Under the pieces are notes generated by a model, which saw only the letters and a list, made by a program, of their open reading frames with translations, was not told the origin of the DNA and ran no database searches. Shown one piece after another: positions 6,057 to 13,365 of a stretch of DNA of 64,000 nucleotides. Location of the stretch: positions 1 to 64,000 of IMG/VR virus record IMGVR_UViG_3300036832_000974; one strand, 5' to 3'. Each line of letters starts with the position of its first letter. Position 1 is the stretch's first letter. The position numbers were made by a program, and so were the translations under genes. Source of the stretch: a virus.

Positions 6057-7716
6057 GGCGCTCGCACTCCTTCTGCCGCGCGTACGCAATGTTGCGGCTC
6101 TTCACGAACGCATAGACCTCGGTGGTGATGAAATCGGACGGGCCAACGTGGTGAAGCAGATTCGGCCACACCCCAAACTTGGCCTTGTAGGTGTGCGCCT
6201 CCCAGCCCCTGCTCTTGTTGTAGTCGATCTGATAGCGCAGCAGCTGCGCATAGAACTCGGCCTTCTCGCGCATCGTGTAGACACGCGGCCCGCCCTTGTT
6301 GCCCATCGTGATCTTGCCGCGCTCGACCTCGACCAGCTCGCCGTCGGACTCAATGATCGGCGACAGCACCTTGAACTCATGGCCGCAGTGCGGGCAGCAC
6401 TGGCACTTCTTCTCGATCAGCATCGCGCACTTGCTGCACGTCTTCGGTAGCGGCTTCTTGTTGTCCTGCCGCTTGCGTTTGCGATCGCCGTCATCAAGCT
6501 CGTCGTACTCGATGTCGGTCACAAACCCGAGCCGCGAGGTCGTGTCCGAGTGGTCGAGGATGATCGCGTACGGCTTGCCAGCTGCAGTGCGTAGCGCGCG
6601 ACCAATGATCTGCTTGTAAAGCATCTCCGATCGCGTCGGTCGCGCCAGGATCAAACACCGCACATCCCAATCGGTGCCGGTCGTCAACGTACCGACATTG
6701 CACACCACCTCGATCTCGCCGGAATGAAACTTCTCACGGATCTCACGCCGCCCTTCCAACCACTCGATCGAGCCGCCCCTCGCTTTCACCTTCTCGGCGT
6801 CCTTGGTTAACATGCCGGTGCTGGCATCCTGATAGGCCGCTCGAACGCCAGCCTCCCTGAAACGAGCTGCCAACGTCTGTGCATGCGCACAGTCGACACC
6901 AAACACCAGCGTTTTGCCCTTGCCCCAGCGCTTCTTGTAGGTGTCGATGATGTCGGCGGTCAGCGTGCCTTGCTGCATCCGTTTCGCCGTCTCGCCCTCG
7001 TCGAAATCACCACGCACGATCTTGACGCCTGTCATGTCGGGATGCCCGGTTGCAAACGTGCGGAACGGGCACAGAATGCCAGCGTCGATCATCTCCTGCG
7101 TCGTGCCAGTGCGAATCAACGTCTCGAACACACGGAACGGCTGAAACGCAACGTCGTCGTGCTTGCGCTTCCAATCGTCAAGAAAATCTTGCGGATACTC
7201 CTCAAGCGGACCGCCGAGACCCTTGGTGTATGGCGTCGCCGACAAGCCAATGAACAACCGACCGCGATCGACCACCGCGTAGTTCTCGTCGCGCTTCGGA
7301 CCGTACAGCTTGAGCAAATGCCGATGCGCCTTGTGCAGCACATGGCATTCGTCGATCACGAACACGTCGGCATCGGGAAATGTTTGGCGCTTCGCCGCGG
7401 TCTGAATCGACACGATCTGCACCGGCTTCGACCAATCGGTGAGCTGGTGATTTTGCTGAACCACTCCGATGTCGGTGAAGCCCTCGTTCGCAAACGCCTC
7501 CACGGTCTGGTCGATCAGCGACAGGTTCGACACCACGAACGCGACCCGCTTCCACACCCCCTTCGATAGCGCCGCATCGAAAATCCCGGCAGCCAAGTGC
7601 GTCTTGCCGCTGCCGGTCGGGCCCGAAATCACCATGCGGCGAATGCCCGAGCGGTACGACTCCCGCATCGCGTCCAAGGCGATCGCGTTGTGGCTCCAGA
7701 GGGTCCGCGTTAGCAT
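6049..7716 (-). CDS. Superfamily 2 DEAD/DEAH-type helicase with C-terminal zinc ribbon
   Basis: 555 residues from ATG 7716. Walker A GPTGSGKT (about residues 32-39), Walker B/motif II DECH (about 121-124), motif III SATPY, and the RecA-like second domain with VCNVGTLTTGTDWDVRCLIL and motif VI QIIGRALR are all present. A four-Cys ribbon (CSKCAMLIEKKCQCCPHCGHEF) and a C-terminal region follow. This is the phage SF2 type that unwinds or remodels branched DNA using ATP, and it is expected to act with SSB and RuvC. A TTG 75 bases upstream (7791) is an alternative start, but the conserved core begins right after the ATG and ATGCTAA couples it to the small gene 7710-7904. Confidence 0.9.
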   Translation of the reverse strand: MLTRTLWSHNAIALDAMRESYRSGIRRMVISGPTGSGKTHLAAGIFDAALSKGVWKRVAFVVSNLSLIDQTVEAFANEGFTDIGVVQQNHQLTDWSKPVQIVSIQTAAKRQTFPDADVFVIDECHVLHKAHRHLLKLYGPKRDENYAVVDRGRLFIGLSATPYTKGLGGPLEEYPQDFLDDWKRKHDDVAFQPFRVFETLIRTGTTQEMIDAGILCPFRTFATGHPDMTGVKIVRGDFDEGETAKRMQQGTLTADIIDTYKKRWGKGKTLVFGVDCAHAQTLAARFREAGVRAAYQDASTGMLTKDAEKVKARGGSIEWLEGRREIREKFHSGEIEVVCNVGTLTTGTDWDVRCLILARPTRSEMLYKQIIGRALRTAAGKPYAIILDHSDTTSRLGFVTDIEYDELDDGDRKRKRQDNKKPLPKTCSKCAMLIEKKCQCCPHCGHEFKVLSPIIESDGELVEVERGKITMGNKGGPRVYTMREKAEFYAQLLRYQIDYNKSRGWEAHTYKAKFGVWPNLLHHVGPSDFITTEVYAFVKSRNIAYARQKECERHG

Positions 7717-7904
7717 GACGCCCACCCCCGGTTCGTTCTGCTTCGACGCTGGTGCGACAACTCGCCGCGGCCGCCCCTGCCTCTTGAACAAGCATCCCTA
7801 TAGGTAATGGAGAACTTACTTACTTTTCTTACTTCTCTTGAAAGCCTCTTAATTTCTAAACATTGCACCTCTGAGAACACGTAACTGCGCGCACGCGCCC
7901 GCAC
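7710..7904 (-). CDS. Possible small basic protein leading the helicase operon
   Basis: GTG 7904 stands eight bases after a strong AAAGGAGG; the frame gives 64 residues and its TAA overlaps the ATG of the helicase (ATGCTAA). The product is very basic (RARARSYVFSEVQ, IKRLSREVRKVSKF, a Gly/Arg/Ser tail). In favour are the ribosome-binding site and the coupling; against is the low-complexity C-terminus and the alternative of a TTG start for the helicase in another frame. Confidence 0.35.
   Translation of the reverse strand: MRARARSYVFSEVQCLEIKRLSREVRKVSKFSITYRDACSRGRGGRGELSHQRRSRTNRGWASC
7815..7834. promoter_or_regulatory. A/T-rich segment with CTTACTT repeats
   Basis: CTTACTT occurs at 7815-7821, 7819-7825 (overlapping) and 7828-7834, within an A/T-rich stretch of about 60 bases (7801-7860). 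It lies upstream of the helicase start, so it may hold the operon promoter or a binding site for a regulator. Confidence 0.4.
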
Positions 7905-7975
7905 GCGCGAATCCTCCTTTACTCCATGACAATGCAATGGCATAAAGCCTCCCGTTCCTAGCGTTTTGGTGAGAC

Positions 7976-8019
7976 AAACGATTGGGGCGGCCGCTTAAGT
8001 CGGCCGCCCCTTATCGTTT
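7976..8019. terminator. Large two-part hairpin between operons
   Basis: AAACGAT (7976-7982) pairs with ATCGTTT (8013-8019), and inside it GGGGCGGCCG (7984-7993) pairs with CGGCCGCCCC (8001-8010) around a seven-base loop. Seventeen pairs in all make a very stable structure. It probably ends transcription of the small minus-strand gene 8021-8191 and insulates the helicase promoter. Confidence 0.65.
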
Positions 8020-8020
8020 G

Positions 8021-8191
8021 CTATCGTGCGTTACGTGCCTGCGATGGCGTCTCCGTGGTGATCTCGAAACGGCCGCGGCCGCGCGGTGTCATCGATCCGC
8101 AGCGTTGCTCGGCTATGGTGGGATTTGTCCGCGATGGTCCCTGCGCCTGTTGCGCGGGAACCTTCGGAAGAGTATCTAGATTCTTACGCAT
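8021..8191 (-). CDS. Possible small basic protein
   Basis: 56 residues from ATG 8191 (MRKNLDTLPKVPAQQAQGPS ... RGRFEITTETPSQARNAR), with GTGGAAG upstream and a strong hairpin right after its stop. The residue composition is disordered and basic. The placement before a terminator supports a real transcript, but coding evidence is thin. Upstream, 8192-8474 carries only inverted repeats. Confidence 0.35.
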   Translation of the reverse strand: MRKNLDTLPKVPAQQAQGPSRTNPTIAEQRCGSMTPRGRGRFEITTETPSQARNAR

Positions 8192-8291
8192 GGTCGTCCG
8201 CTTCCACGGGTGATCATGAAGTCGACGATCTCGGGGGCTCAAACCCTTGATCACCGGCGGACGGGCCAAGCCCATCCTTGGCGCCGAATGG

Positions 8292-8329
8292 ACGGTCAGG
8301 GTCCGAAAACTATCTGACCGTTCGACGGT
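8292..8329. promoter_or_regulatory. Three ACGGT half-sites in alternating orientation
   Basis: ACGGTCAG (8292-8299) and CTGACCGT (8314-8321) form an 8-base inverted repeat, and ACCGT-TCG-ACGGT (8317-8329) adds a second, overlapping dyad. This arrangement fits an operator for a dimeric regulator in the 280-base gap between the small gene and ruvC. Confidence 0.45.
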
Positions 8330-8340
8330 TTTCCCGTCTC

Positions 8341-8375
8341 AGACCCTGTCATCTCCTTCGGGGATGGCAGGGTCT
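8341..8375. other. Long hairpin downstream of the RuvC-like gene
   Basis: AGACCCTGTCATCTC (8341-8355) pairs with GGGATGGCAGGGTCT (8361-8375) with three G-T pairs and a small CTTCG loop. No long T-run follows on either strand (TTT only). It could terminate or protect the 3' end of the RuvC transcript. Confidence 0.5.
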
Positions 8376-8474
8376 TTCGATTCGGCGGCTGCGACACTAA
8401 GCCCAGATCAGTGTCGTAATCAAGTGTCGCCGATCAAACACAAAGGGACGGATTGTGGCGCCCATTGCGTTTGC

Positions 8475-9089
8475 CTATACGCACACCCCGACTTGCGTAA
8501 TACGTCGCAGCATCGCCCCGGGGCGCAGCTTGGCGGACTGGTAAGCCCATAGAGCCGCCGCATCCCCGGCATTGTGATCGGGAACGTTCCAGCCGAGCTG
8601 CCGACAGCGCCGCATCACCGCTTCCTTGGCGATGGCAGACGGCAGTCGCTTGTGGCCAATGAAGAGGTTGCGAATGTCGCGAACGTCGTGGATGCGGTGG
8701 TCGCGAATGCCGCACTGCTCGGCGGTACCGAGAATGACTGCGGCGAGGCCAAACAGCAGCCACCCTTCCTGCTGCGACTTGAATGCCTTCACCGAGATCG
8801 GCGCTTCAACGGCCACGAGATCGGGTGCGTGATCAGAACGGAAGATCTCGATCGACCAGCGCAACGCGGCGGCGAAGCGTGCCCCGTTGCTGGCGCCATC
8901 CTTGCCGAACTTGATCGAGCCGAACTCGGGGGCGTCGGCTCCGAGCGGACCGCGGGCCCATCCGGTACGGGTCGCTATGTCGAGCGCGATTATATCGATC
9001 AGCTTGACAACCCCAACTTTGCAACCACTTATTGCATAGACGCCCCGGCCCGCCTCTCCTAAAGGCGGACCGGGACTTGACAACAGCAA
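8475..9089 (-). CDS. RuvC-like Holliday junction resolvase
   Basis: The ribonuclease-H-fold motifs are clear: IIALDIATRTGWARG (first Asp), DLVAVEAPISVK (Glu), and the C-terminal DHNAGDAAALWAY with two Asp, matching the four acidic metal ligands of RuvC. Between them lie SQQEGWLLFGLAAVI and the basic KRLPSAIAKEAVMRRCRQLGW. Phage RuvC proteins cut branched recombination or replication intermediates. The 5' end is uncertain: the frame offers only TTG codons (9089, 9083) ahead of the conserved core, and an AGGAGAGG precedes no standard start in frame. It is divergent from the HTH gene at 9107. Confidence 0.88.
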   Translation of the reverse strand: MLLSSPGPPLGEAGRGVYAISGCKVGVVKLIDIIALDIATRTGWARGPLGADAPEFGSIKFGKDGASNGARFAAALRWSIEIFRSDHAPDLVAVEAPISVKAFKSQQEGWLLFGLAAVILGTAEQCGIRDHRIHDVRDIRNLFIGHKRLPSAIAKEAVMRRCRQLGWNVPDHNAGDAAALWAYQSAKLRPGAMLRRITQVGVCV

Positions 9090-9106
9090 CCGCTAGGACG
9101 GCCGCT

Positions 9107-9799
9107 ATGCCCGACAAGACTTCTACCACAACAGCCAAGGTTGTCTCCTTGCCGGTTCGGCTTGTGTGCTCAGCTTGTGGAGCAGACGGCCAAGGATCGT
9201 GCCAATGCGGAGCGCCCTACATTCCAAAGTCCCAGCGGGCCGCCGAGGCCATCGCCGCCAACCCGGAAAAGTCTGACCGCGCCATCGCGGCAGAGATCGG
9301 GGTGAGCCATGAAGCTGTCAGTAAGGTTCGACGTTCAACTGTCAACTTGTTGACAGTTGATGCCAAGCGCACCGGCCGCGATGGCAAGACGCGCAAGGTG
9401 CCAGAACGTGCACAGTCGCAGCGCAAGGCTGGCCCCAAGCCCGGCCAGAAACAACACCAAGCTTCGGTGAACTCACGTCCCGAGGATTGGGAGCGGTTCA
9501 AGGCCGTCGCAGCAAAGGAAGGCATATCGGCTGCCGACAAGCTAGGCCGCTACGTCGAGAGCGTTGCAAACGATCACACAGAAAAAACGGTCAGCATTCA
9601 CGAGCTGATCGAAAAGCTCGTCCCACTGGCAGAGCAAATCCGCGACCAAGGAAAACGACACGCCGCACTTGTCTCACAAGGTGCGCTGGTGATCGTCGCT
9701 TCCGAAATTCGCAGATTGCTGGACAAGTGGGCCGAAGGCGACGCGTCCATTCGTCGGGTTAATGGTCACGTCGTCCCCCCGAAGCACCCGGCAAAATGA
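9107..9799 (+). CDS. Helix-turn-helix DNA-binding protein with Cys cluster
   Basis: 230 residues from ATG 9107 behind AGGACGG. Residues 18-40 hold a Cys cluster (CSACGADGQGSCQCG); residues 45-75 hold the HTH (AANPEKSDRAIAAEIGVS, then HEAVSKVRRST), a form common in alphaproteobacterial phages and often followed, as here, by VDAKRTGRDGKTRKVP. The C-terminal 100 residues are helical (WERFKAVAAKEGISAADKLG, HELIEKLVPLAEQIRDQGK). A perfect 26-base palindrome lies inside the gene just after the HTH codons. The pairing with the ParB-fold-like gene after it suggests a regulator or partition-like pair. Confidence 0.75.
   Translation: MPDKTSTTTAKVVSLPVRLVCSACGADGQGSCQCGAPYIPKSQRAAEAIAANPEKSDRAIAAEIGVSHEAVSKVRRSTVNLLTVDAKRTGRDGKTRKVPERAQSQRKAGPKPGQKQHQASVNSRPEDWERFKAVAAKEGISAADKLGRYVESVANDHTEKTVSIHELIEKLVPLAEQIRDQGKRHAALVSQGALVIVASEIRRLLDKWAEGDASIRRVNGHVVPPKHPAK
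9335..9360. promoter_or_regulatory. Perfect 26-bp palindrome inside the HTH gene
   Basis: Arms TCAACTGTCAAC (9335-9346) and GTTGACAGTTGA (9349-9360) flank TT. It is unusual to keep 12 perfectly complementary bases inside a coding region (codons for ST-VNLLTVD). The size and symmetry fit an operator or a parS-like site bound by the protein of the surrounding gene or of its neighbour. Confidence 0.7.
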
Positions 9800-9812
9800 A
9801 AGGACGGTTCCC

Positions 9813-10688
9813 ATGGGAGCCCATTTCAAACTGATCAACAGCGAAACTGTGGACGTCACTCCACAGCTCGCTGCTGATTTCGCAAGCATGGCCGCTTCGC
9901 AAACAGAGCGAGACCTCTCGTCGAAGCGGCTTAACTACCTGAAGGATGCTATCCTCGGCGGCACTGCCATCGCCTTCACGTGGGCGAAGGCAAAGATCGC
10001 CGAGACTGGCGAGACGTACCGAGTCAACGGTCACCATAGTTCGACTATGCTGTCACGTCTTAACGGCGAAATGCCGTCTGGACTAAAGGCACATATCGAC
10101 ACTTACGAGGTGCCTGACAAGGAGTCTCTCGGTCGGCTGTTTCAGCAGATCGATAGTCGCCAGAGCGCCCGCACAATAGCGGACATCTCGGGAGCTTGGC
10201 AAGGACTTCAGGATGATCTTGTGGCGGTGCCAAAAGACGCCGCCCGCAAGGCAATCGAGGGCCATATCTGGTTTCAGAAAAACAAGGTCGGCAACGAGGT
10301 CCCTACCGGGGACAGTCGCTTTTCCTTGTTCTCTGACCAAACCCTGCATCCGTTTATCAAGATGGCGGGCCGGGTGCTGTCCCTCAAGACCCCGGAGTTC
10401 ACCACTCCGGTCGTTGCAGCCATGTTTGGAGCTTTCGAACGTAACCCAGAGGAAGCCGAAAAGTTTTTCGGCGATGTCGCAAAGCAGGGTGGCGGCAACG
10501 ATGCGCATCACCCGGCCAGCGTTCTCGATGCGTGGCTGATCGATGCGCGTGAACAGCGGGAGGATAAGCCAAAAGAGCAAGAGGTCTACTACGCTGCCGC
10601 TTTGGCGTGGAATGCCTTCCGCAACCACAGAGACCTCGACCGCATCCCGAAGTACAACAAGAAAAAGGGCGCACCTGAACTCGACTGA
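9813..10688 (+). CDS. ParB/sulfiredoxin-fold-like protein
   Basis: 291 residues from ATG 9813 behind GAAAGGACGG. The segment GETYRVNGHHSSTMLSRLNG recalls the 'xxNGxHR' signature of ParB-N/Srx domains, followed by DKESLGRLFQQIDSRQSART. The C-terminal part (FSLFSDQTLHPFIKMAGRVL, ALAWNAFRNHRDLDRIPK) is helical. ParB-N domains bind CTP or DNA in partition and act as nucleases in some phage proteins; which applies here is open. It lies 13 bases after the HTH gene, so the two are probably co-transcribed. No ParA ATPase is in the window. Confidence 0.6.
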   Translation: MGAHFKLINSETVDVTPQLAADFASMAASQTERDLSSKRLNYLKDAILGGTAIAFTWAKAKIAETGETYRVNGHHSSTMLSRLNGEMPSGLKAHIDTYEVPDKESLGRLFQQIDSRQSARTIADISGAWQGLQDDLVAVPKDAARKAIEGHIWFQKNKVGNEVPTGDSRFSLFSDQTLHPFIKMAGRVLSLKTPEFTTPVVAAMFGAFERNPEEAEKFFGDVAKQGGGNDAHHPASVLDAWLIDAREQREDKPKEQEVYYAAALAWNAFRNHRDLDRIPKYNKKKGAPELD

Positions 10689-10693
10689 CCTTC

Positions 10694-10915
10694 TCACAAA
10701 TTGAGAAACATCTGCAGATCGTTATCATCCGCCGCCGGTGCCTGTGGTGCCGGCGGCGGTGGCTTTGGTTGCGCCCATGGGGATACCTGCTCGGCCGTGC
10801 GCAAAACCTGCAGGCACTTCCCCATCTCGTCCAGCTCAATACTGCCAGGGGGCAACCAACCAACTTTGGTCAATTGCCCCGGCAATACCAACCCGATCTT
10901 TGGTGTCTTGGTCAT
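10694..10915 (-). CDS. Small protein with Pro-rich linker
   Basis: 73 residues, coupled to the methylase gene (its stop is five bases from the convergent plus-strand gene). TPKIGLVLPGQLTKVGWLPP begins a possible beta structure; then a Pro/Ala-rich linker and the end DDNDLQMFLNL, which resembles a short linear docking tail. The methylase stop/start overlap is upstream of it (TGA/ATG), so it is translated after the methylase. Wait-free placement suggests a partner or modulator of that enzyme; no family recognised. Confidence 0.5.
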   Translation of the reverse strand: MTKTPKIGLVLPGQLTKVGWLPPGSIELDEMGKCLQVLRTAEQVSPWAQPKPPPPAPQAPAADDNDLQMFLNL

Positions 10916-12015
10916 TCAGCGGCCACCGTATGGTGCTCGACCGGCGCGGGCGCTGGCGGCGGCACTGGCGTTGCCTCAACCGGCGGCGCCGCTGGCGCAG
11001 GCTGGGCCTCGTTACCGTGCGCGTCCCACCCGGGTCGTGCCGGGCCGCGGCGGTTCAGCTCGATCTTTGGCAAATCGGGATAGGACTTCTCGATCATCTC
11101 GATGAACTCGACCGGCTTCTCGCTGTGGGCACCGCGATCGGCGACAATCACCGATGATGGCGCGATCTGAGTGGGCATCGCAGGCTTGCCCTTGGTGCCG
11201 ATCAGCAGCAGCTCGTGCTGATTGCGGGCCCAGTAGCCGGTGCCGATCCGCGTCTTCACCCACACCATGCTGCTGACGTATTCGAACTCCCAAGCGGCCA
11301 TGACGTCGAGCGCATCGTGCAGCATCGGTACCGTTGCCCACAGGTACAGCACGCAATCATCGGCTGCGATCTTCGCCACCGGGATCGCCCGGATCTCTGC
11401 GGTCGTCTGGACGAGATAGTGATTGGCTGCAGCGCGGTCCTGGCCGGTCTCCTCGCCCCACGTCTCGAACTGCCAACCCGGGTCGGCGAGGATCACGCCG
11501 TACTTCTTGTCGGGCAGCGCCGCAATCCGCTTCGCCAGATCTTGCTGCTTCTTGATGCGCGCTGCGGTCTTTGCAGCGTTGCGTTCAGCCTTGGCTTCCT
11601 TGAGGAAGGCCTTGTCACCATCAACCGATGCTGTCGCAAGCCTGATGGCCTCGCTGACCTTCTTCTCGAATTCCTTTTCCGGAATCACCGACATCTTACG
11701 CGCAGCTTTTGCGAGATCCTTGTCGATTTTTCTATCGATCAATTTGGGGGCGGTCGCCCCTTTTTTCGGTCGCCCCTTTTTGGCCCGTTCGTTGGCCTTC
11801 TTCATTTCCTCCATCAACTCACCGATACGGCGGGTCGCTCGCATCTTTACTTCAGTCGCCTCAGCAAGGAGTTCACGATCCTTTGCCTGAAACGAGTACA
11901 CTTCCATCGCGAGTGCCTTGTCACGAATGTTCTTCACCTCATCAACTCGAACTAGGTTCGCCATCGCCTTACGGGCCGCCGAGTATCTCGCCGGTAGCTT
12001 TATTGTTGGCTTCAT
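10912..12015 (-). CDS. MT-A70 family adenine-N6 DNA methyltransferase with extra N-terminal module
   Basis: 367 residues from ATG 12015 (alternative ATG 12048; the downstream one matches the paralogue's start). Residues 1-150 are the charged helical module shared with the protein at 3699-4355. Residues 165-330 are the MT-A70 fold: YGVILADPGWQFETWG (motif IV), DCVLYLWATVPMLHDALDVM, VWVKTRIGTGYWARNQHELL, GAHSEKPVEFIEMIEKSYP and IELNRRGPARPGWDAHGNE. The usual DPPW, often DPEW in rhizobial relatives, is DPGW here. The enzyme should methylate adenine in DNA with S-adenosylmethionine, protecting phage DNA or altering host methylation-dependent control. There is no neighbouring endonuclease, so it is an orphan. 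The C-terminus is Pro/Ala-rich. Confidence 0.9.
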   Translation of the reverse strand: MKPTIKLPARYSAARKAMANLVRVDEVKNIRDKALAMEVYSFQAKDRELLAEATEVKMRATRRIGELMEEMKKANERAKKGRPKKGATAPKLIDRKIDKDLAKAARKMSVIPEKEFEKKVSEAIRLATASVDGDKAFLKEAKAERNAAKTAARIKKQQDLAKRIAALPDKKYGVILADPGWQFETWGEETGQDRAAANHYLVQTTAEIRAIPVAKIAADDCVLYLWATVPMLHDALDVMAAWEFEYVSSMVWVKTRIGTGYWARNQHELLLIGTKGKPAMPTQIAPSSVIVADRGAHSEKPVEFIEMIEKSYPDLPKIELNRRGPARPGWDAHGNEAQPAPAAPPVEATPVPPPAPAPVEHHTVAAE

Positions 12016-12093
12016 CCCAGCCTTGTCATACGCAGTCAGTTGTCTCATGGTGTGGTTTCCCCAATGTTAAAGCCGCAAGAAGAAAGACCCCAA

Positions 12094-12498
12094 ATGGGTA
12101 AGCATTTTGATGCCGAGGCCGCCGAGGAAGGCAAGCGCGAAGGCATGGCCCGAGCAGAACAAGGGTCTGATCTGGATTGGTGGCATGTGATGCTGGCGTG
12201 CATCAAGGCGGTGGCGGAACGCAGGCCGTGGTTCATCTTTGACGCCGTCGAGAAGTATCGGATTGAGCACTATCCGCACCACTTCACACCAGAGAACCGA
12301 GCCCACGGCCCGCTAATGAAAGAAGCGCAGCGCCTTGGCTATTGCGAGCCAACCGACGAATGGCACGAGTCCAAGCAGAGACAGAATCACCGACGTCCGA
12401 TGCGGATGTGGGAAAGCTTGATTTACAAGGGACCCACTCCTCGCGTGCGGCCGCGCCGCCGCCGGATCGATCCGCACCAGTTCGATATGTTCAGTTAA
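12094..12498 (+). CDS. Unknown protein, divergent from the methylase
   Basis: 134 residues from ATG 12094, nine bases after AAGAAGAAAG; further upstream starts lack a ribosome-binding site. It begins MGKHFDAEAAEEGKREGM; then WWHVMLACIKAVAERRPWFIFDAVEKYRIE; then MKEAQRLGYCEPTDEWHESKQRQNHRRPMRMW, and a basic end. The middle could be a winged-helix-like fold, but this is a guess. It overlaps the 3' end of the GapR-like gene on the other strand by eight bases. Confidence 0.6.
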   Translation: MGKHFDAEAAEEGKREGMARAEQGSDLDWWHVMLACIKAVAERRPWFIFDAVEKYRIEHYPHHFTPENRAHGPLMKEAQRLGYCEPTDEWHESKQRQNHRRPMRMWESLIYKGPTPRVRPRRRRIDPHQFDMFS

Positions 12499-12901
12499 CG
12501 GCGGCGAGCTGATCGATCGGGTTTGCCCTTCTCGTCGGCCGTCGGGTCGCACGCTCGCGGGTCTCGCGCTCGACAGCAGCGATGCCGAGCGGCAGATCCT
12601 CCAGCCCCTCGACCGCGGTGACAATCTGATCGTGCGCCGCCATCAGATCAGACTCCAGTTCTCGCCGGTTGGCGTTGAGCTGGCGCTGTAGCTTCAGGGT
12701 CTTGATCGCCCTTTGCATAGCCTCGCGCGGAATACCGTAGTCGGCGGCTTCCTTGATGACGTCTTTGATGTTGTTGCGGTAGCCGCGACATGTGTTCATG
12801 TAGGCGCCCTTCTCGGACTCCATGTCGCGGTAGTAGCTTTCGATCCGCCGCATGAACGGCTCGACCTGCTCGCGGCCGATCTCGTTGGTGGTGTCGACCA
12901 T
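12491..12901 (-). CDS. GapR-like (DUF2312-type) nucleoid-associated protein
   Basis: 136 residues from ATG 12901 behind AGGGGGAAATAC. Residues 8-90 follow the GapR pattern: an N-terminal helix (REQVEPFMRRIESYYRDMES, then EKGAYMN), a spacer, and IKDVIKEAADYGIPREAMQR followed by AIKTLKLQRQL, comparable to the RIE..EK..IKEVY.EAK.NGFD..A...I sequence of GapR. GapR clamps overtwisted DNA ahead of replication forks and RNA polymerase in Alphaproteobacteria. The phage version has an insertion between the two conserved parts and a longer C-terminus. It may act on phage DNA or compete with host GapR. The match is by pattern only. Confidence 0.5.
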   Translation of the reverse strand: MVDTTNEIGREQVEPFMRRIESYYRDMESEKGAYMNTCRGYRNNIKDVIKEAADYGIPREAMQRAIKTLKLQRQLNANRRELESDLMAAHDQIVTAVEGLEDLPLGIAAVERETRERATRRPTRRANPIDQLAAVN

Positions 12902-12912
12902 GTATTTCCCCC

Positions 12913-13167
12913 TCAATCGCGGAAGATGTCCGGCCGCATCACTTCGCGCTTGATGCCAAATTTACGTTCAAGGCTGGAGCAATGCTCGACCGGGATTCGG
13001 CTCCACTGTAAGACAGCTTGACGCGTGATTCCACCACAAACCTTGCGAACAATGTCGTGATTTTCTGGCGTCTGGAAGAAGATCAGCGCGTCTTTGTGCG
13101 ACTTGATTCGCCTCGGATTCGACATCAGCTCCTCGGGCAAGACCTTCCTTTTGCTCGGGCGGGCCAT
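12913..13167 (-). CDS. YdaS/Cro-like repressor
   Basis: 84 residues from ATG 13167 (MARPSKRK) behind AAAGG. The C-terminal domain (ALIFFQTPENHDIVRKVCGG, ITRQAVLQWSRIPVEHCSSL, ERKFGIKREVMRPDIF) has the signature of the YdaS family of Cro-like helix-turn-helix proteins: ITRQAVxQWxRxP with a final RPDIF. Such proteins control early promoters in lambdoid and other phages. It faces the recE-recT operon across 200 bases that contain inverted operator-like sites and a promoter overlapping one of them, so autoregulation is likely. It is followed by the GapR-like gene, with a gap of 11 bases. Confidence 0.82.
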   Translation of the reverse strand: MARPSKRKVLPEELMSNPRRIKSHKDALIFFQTPENHDIVRKVCGGITRQAVLQWSRIPVEHCSSLERKFGIKREVMRPDIFRD

Positions 13168-13208
13168 CAATGGATTCCTTTGCTGCTTCAATGACGTTCC
13201 CTGGCACC

Positions 13209-13279
13209 TACATAGGCATCCACACTTTTGTTTGCAACGGCGCCTTGCCAGAAGCTTTTATAAATGCAAGGTTGCAAAC
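13209..13279. promoter_or_regulatory. Operator pair and minus-strand promoter between repressor and recE operon
   Basis: GTTTGCAAC (13230-13238) and GTTGCAAAC (13271-13279) are exact inverted copies flanking 32 bases; inside, CCTTGC and GCAAGG repeat the symmetry. On the minus strand TTGCAA (13237-13232), 17 bases and TATGTA (13214-13209) make a plausible promoter for the repressor, with its -35 box inside the left operator. TATAAA at 13259-13264 may serve the plus strand, but no well-spaced -35 is visible. Confidence 0.65.
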
Positions 13280-13365
13280 CGTGGCCCAGCGCCACTCGGG
13301 CCCGGCCTCTCTCATTTCGTTCCCGGTTGGATTGGTCGGGCCCTGACCATCAGAAGGACATCGCC

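Noticed and set aside
8247-8552. 101-codon plus-strand frame across the inverted repeats
   Set aside because: Overlaps the 3' end of the RuvC-like gene, has no ribosome-binding site and a random-looking composition.
10912-12015. MT-A70 methylase as part of a restriction-modification system
   Set aside because: No endonuclease gene is next to it; neighbours are small unknown or regulatory genes. It is best regarded as an orphan methylase.
12040-12093. Longer N-terminus for the gene at 12094 (TTG 12040 or ATG 12064)
   Set aside because: No ribosome-binding site in front of either; AAGAAGAAAG is placed correctly for ATG 12094.
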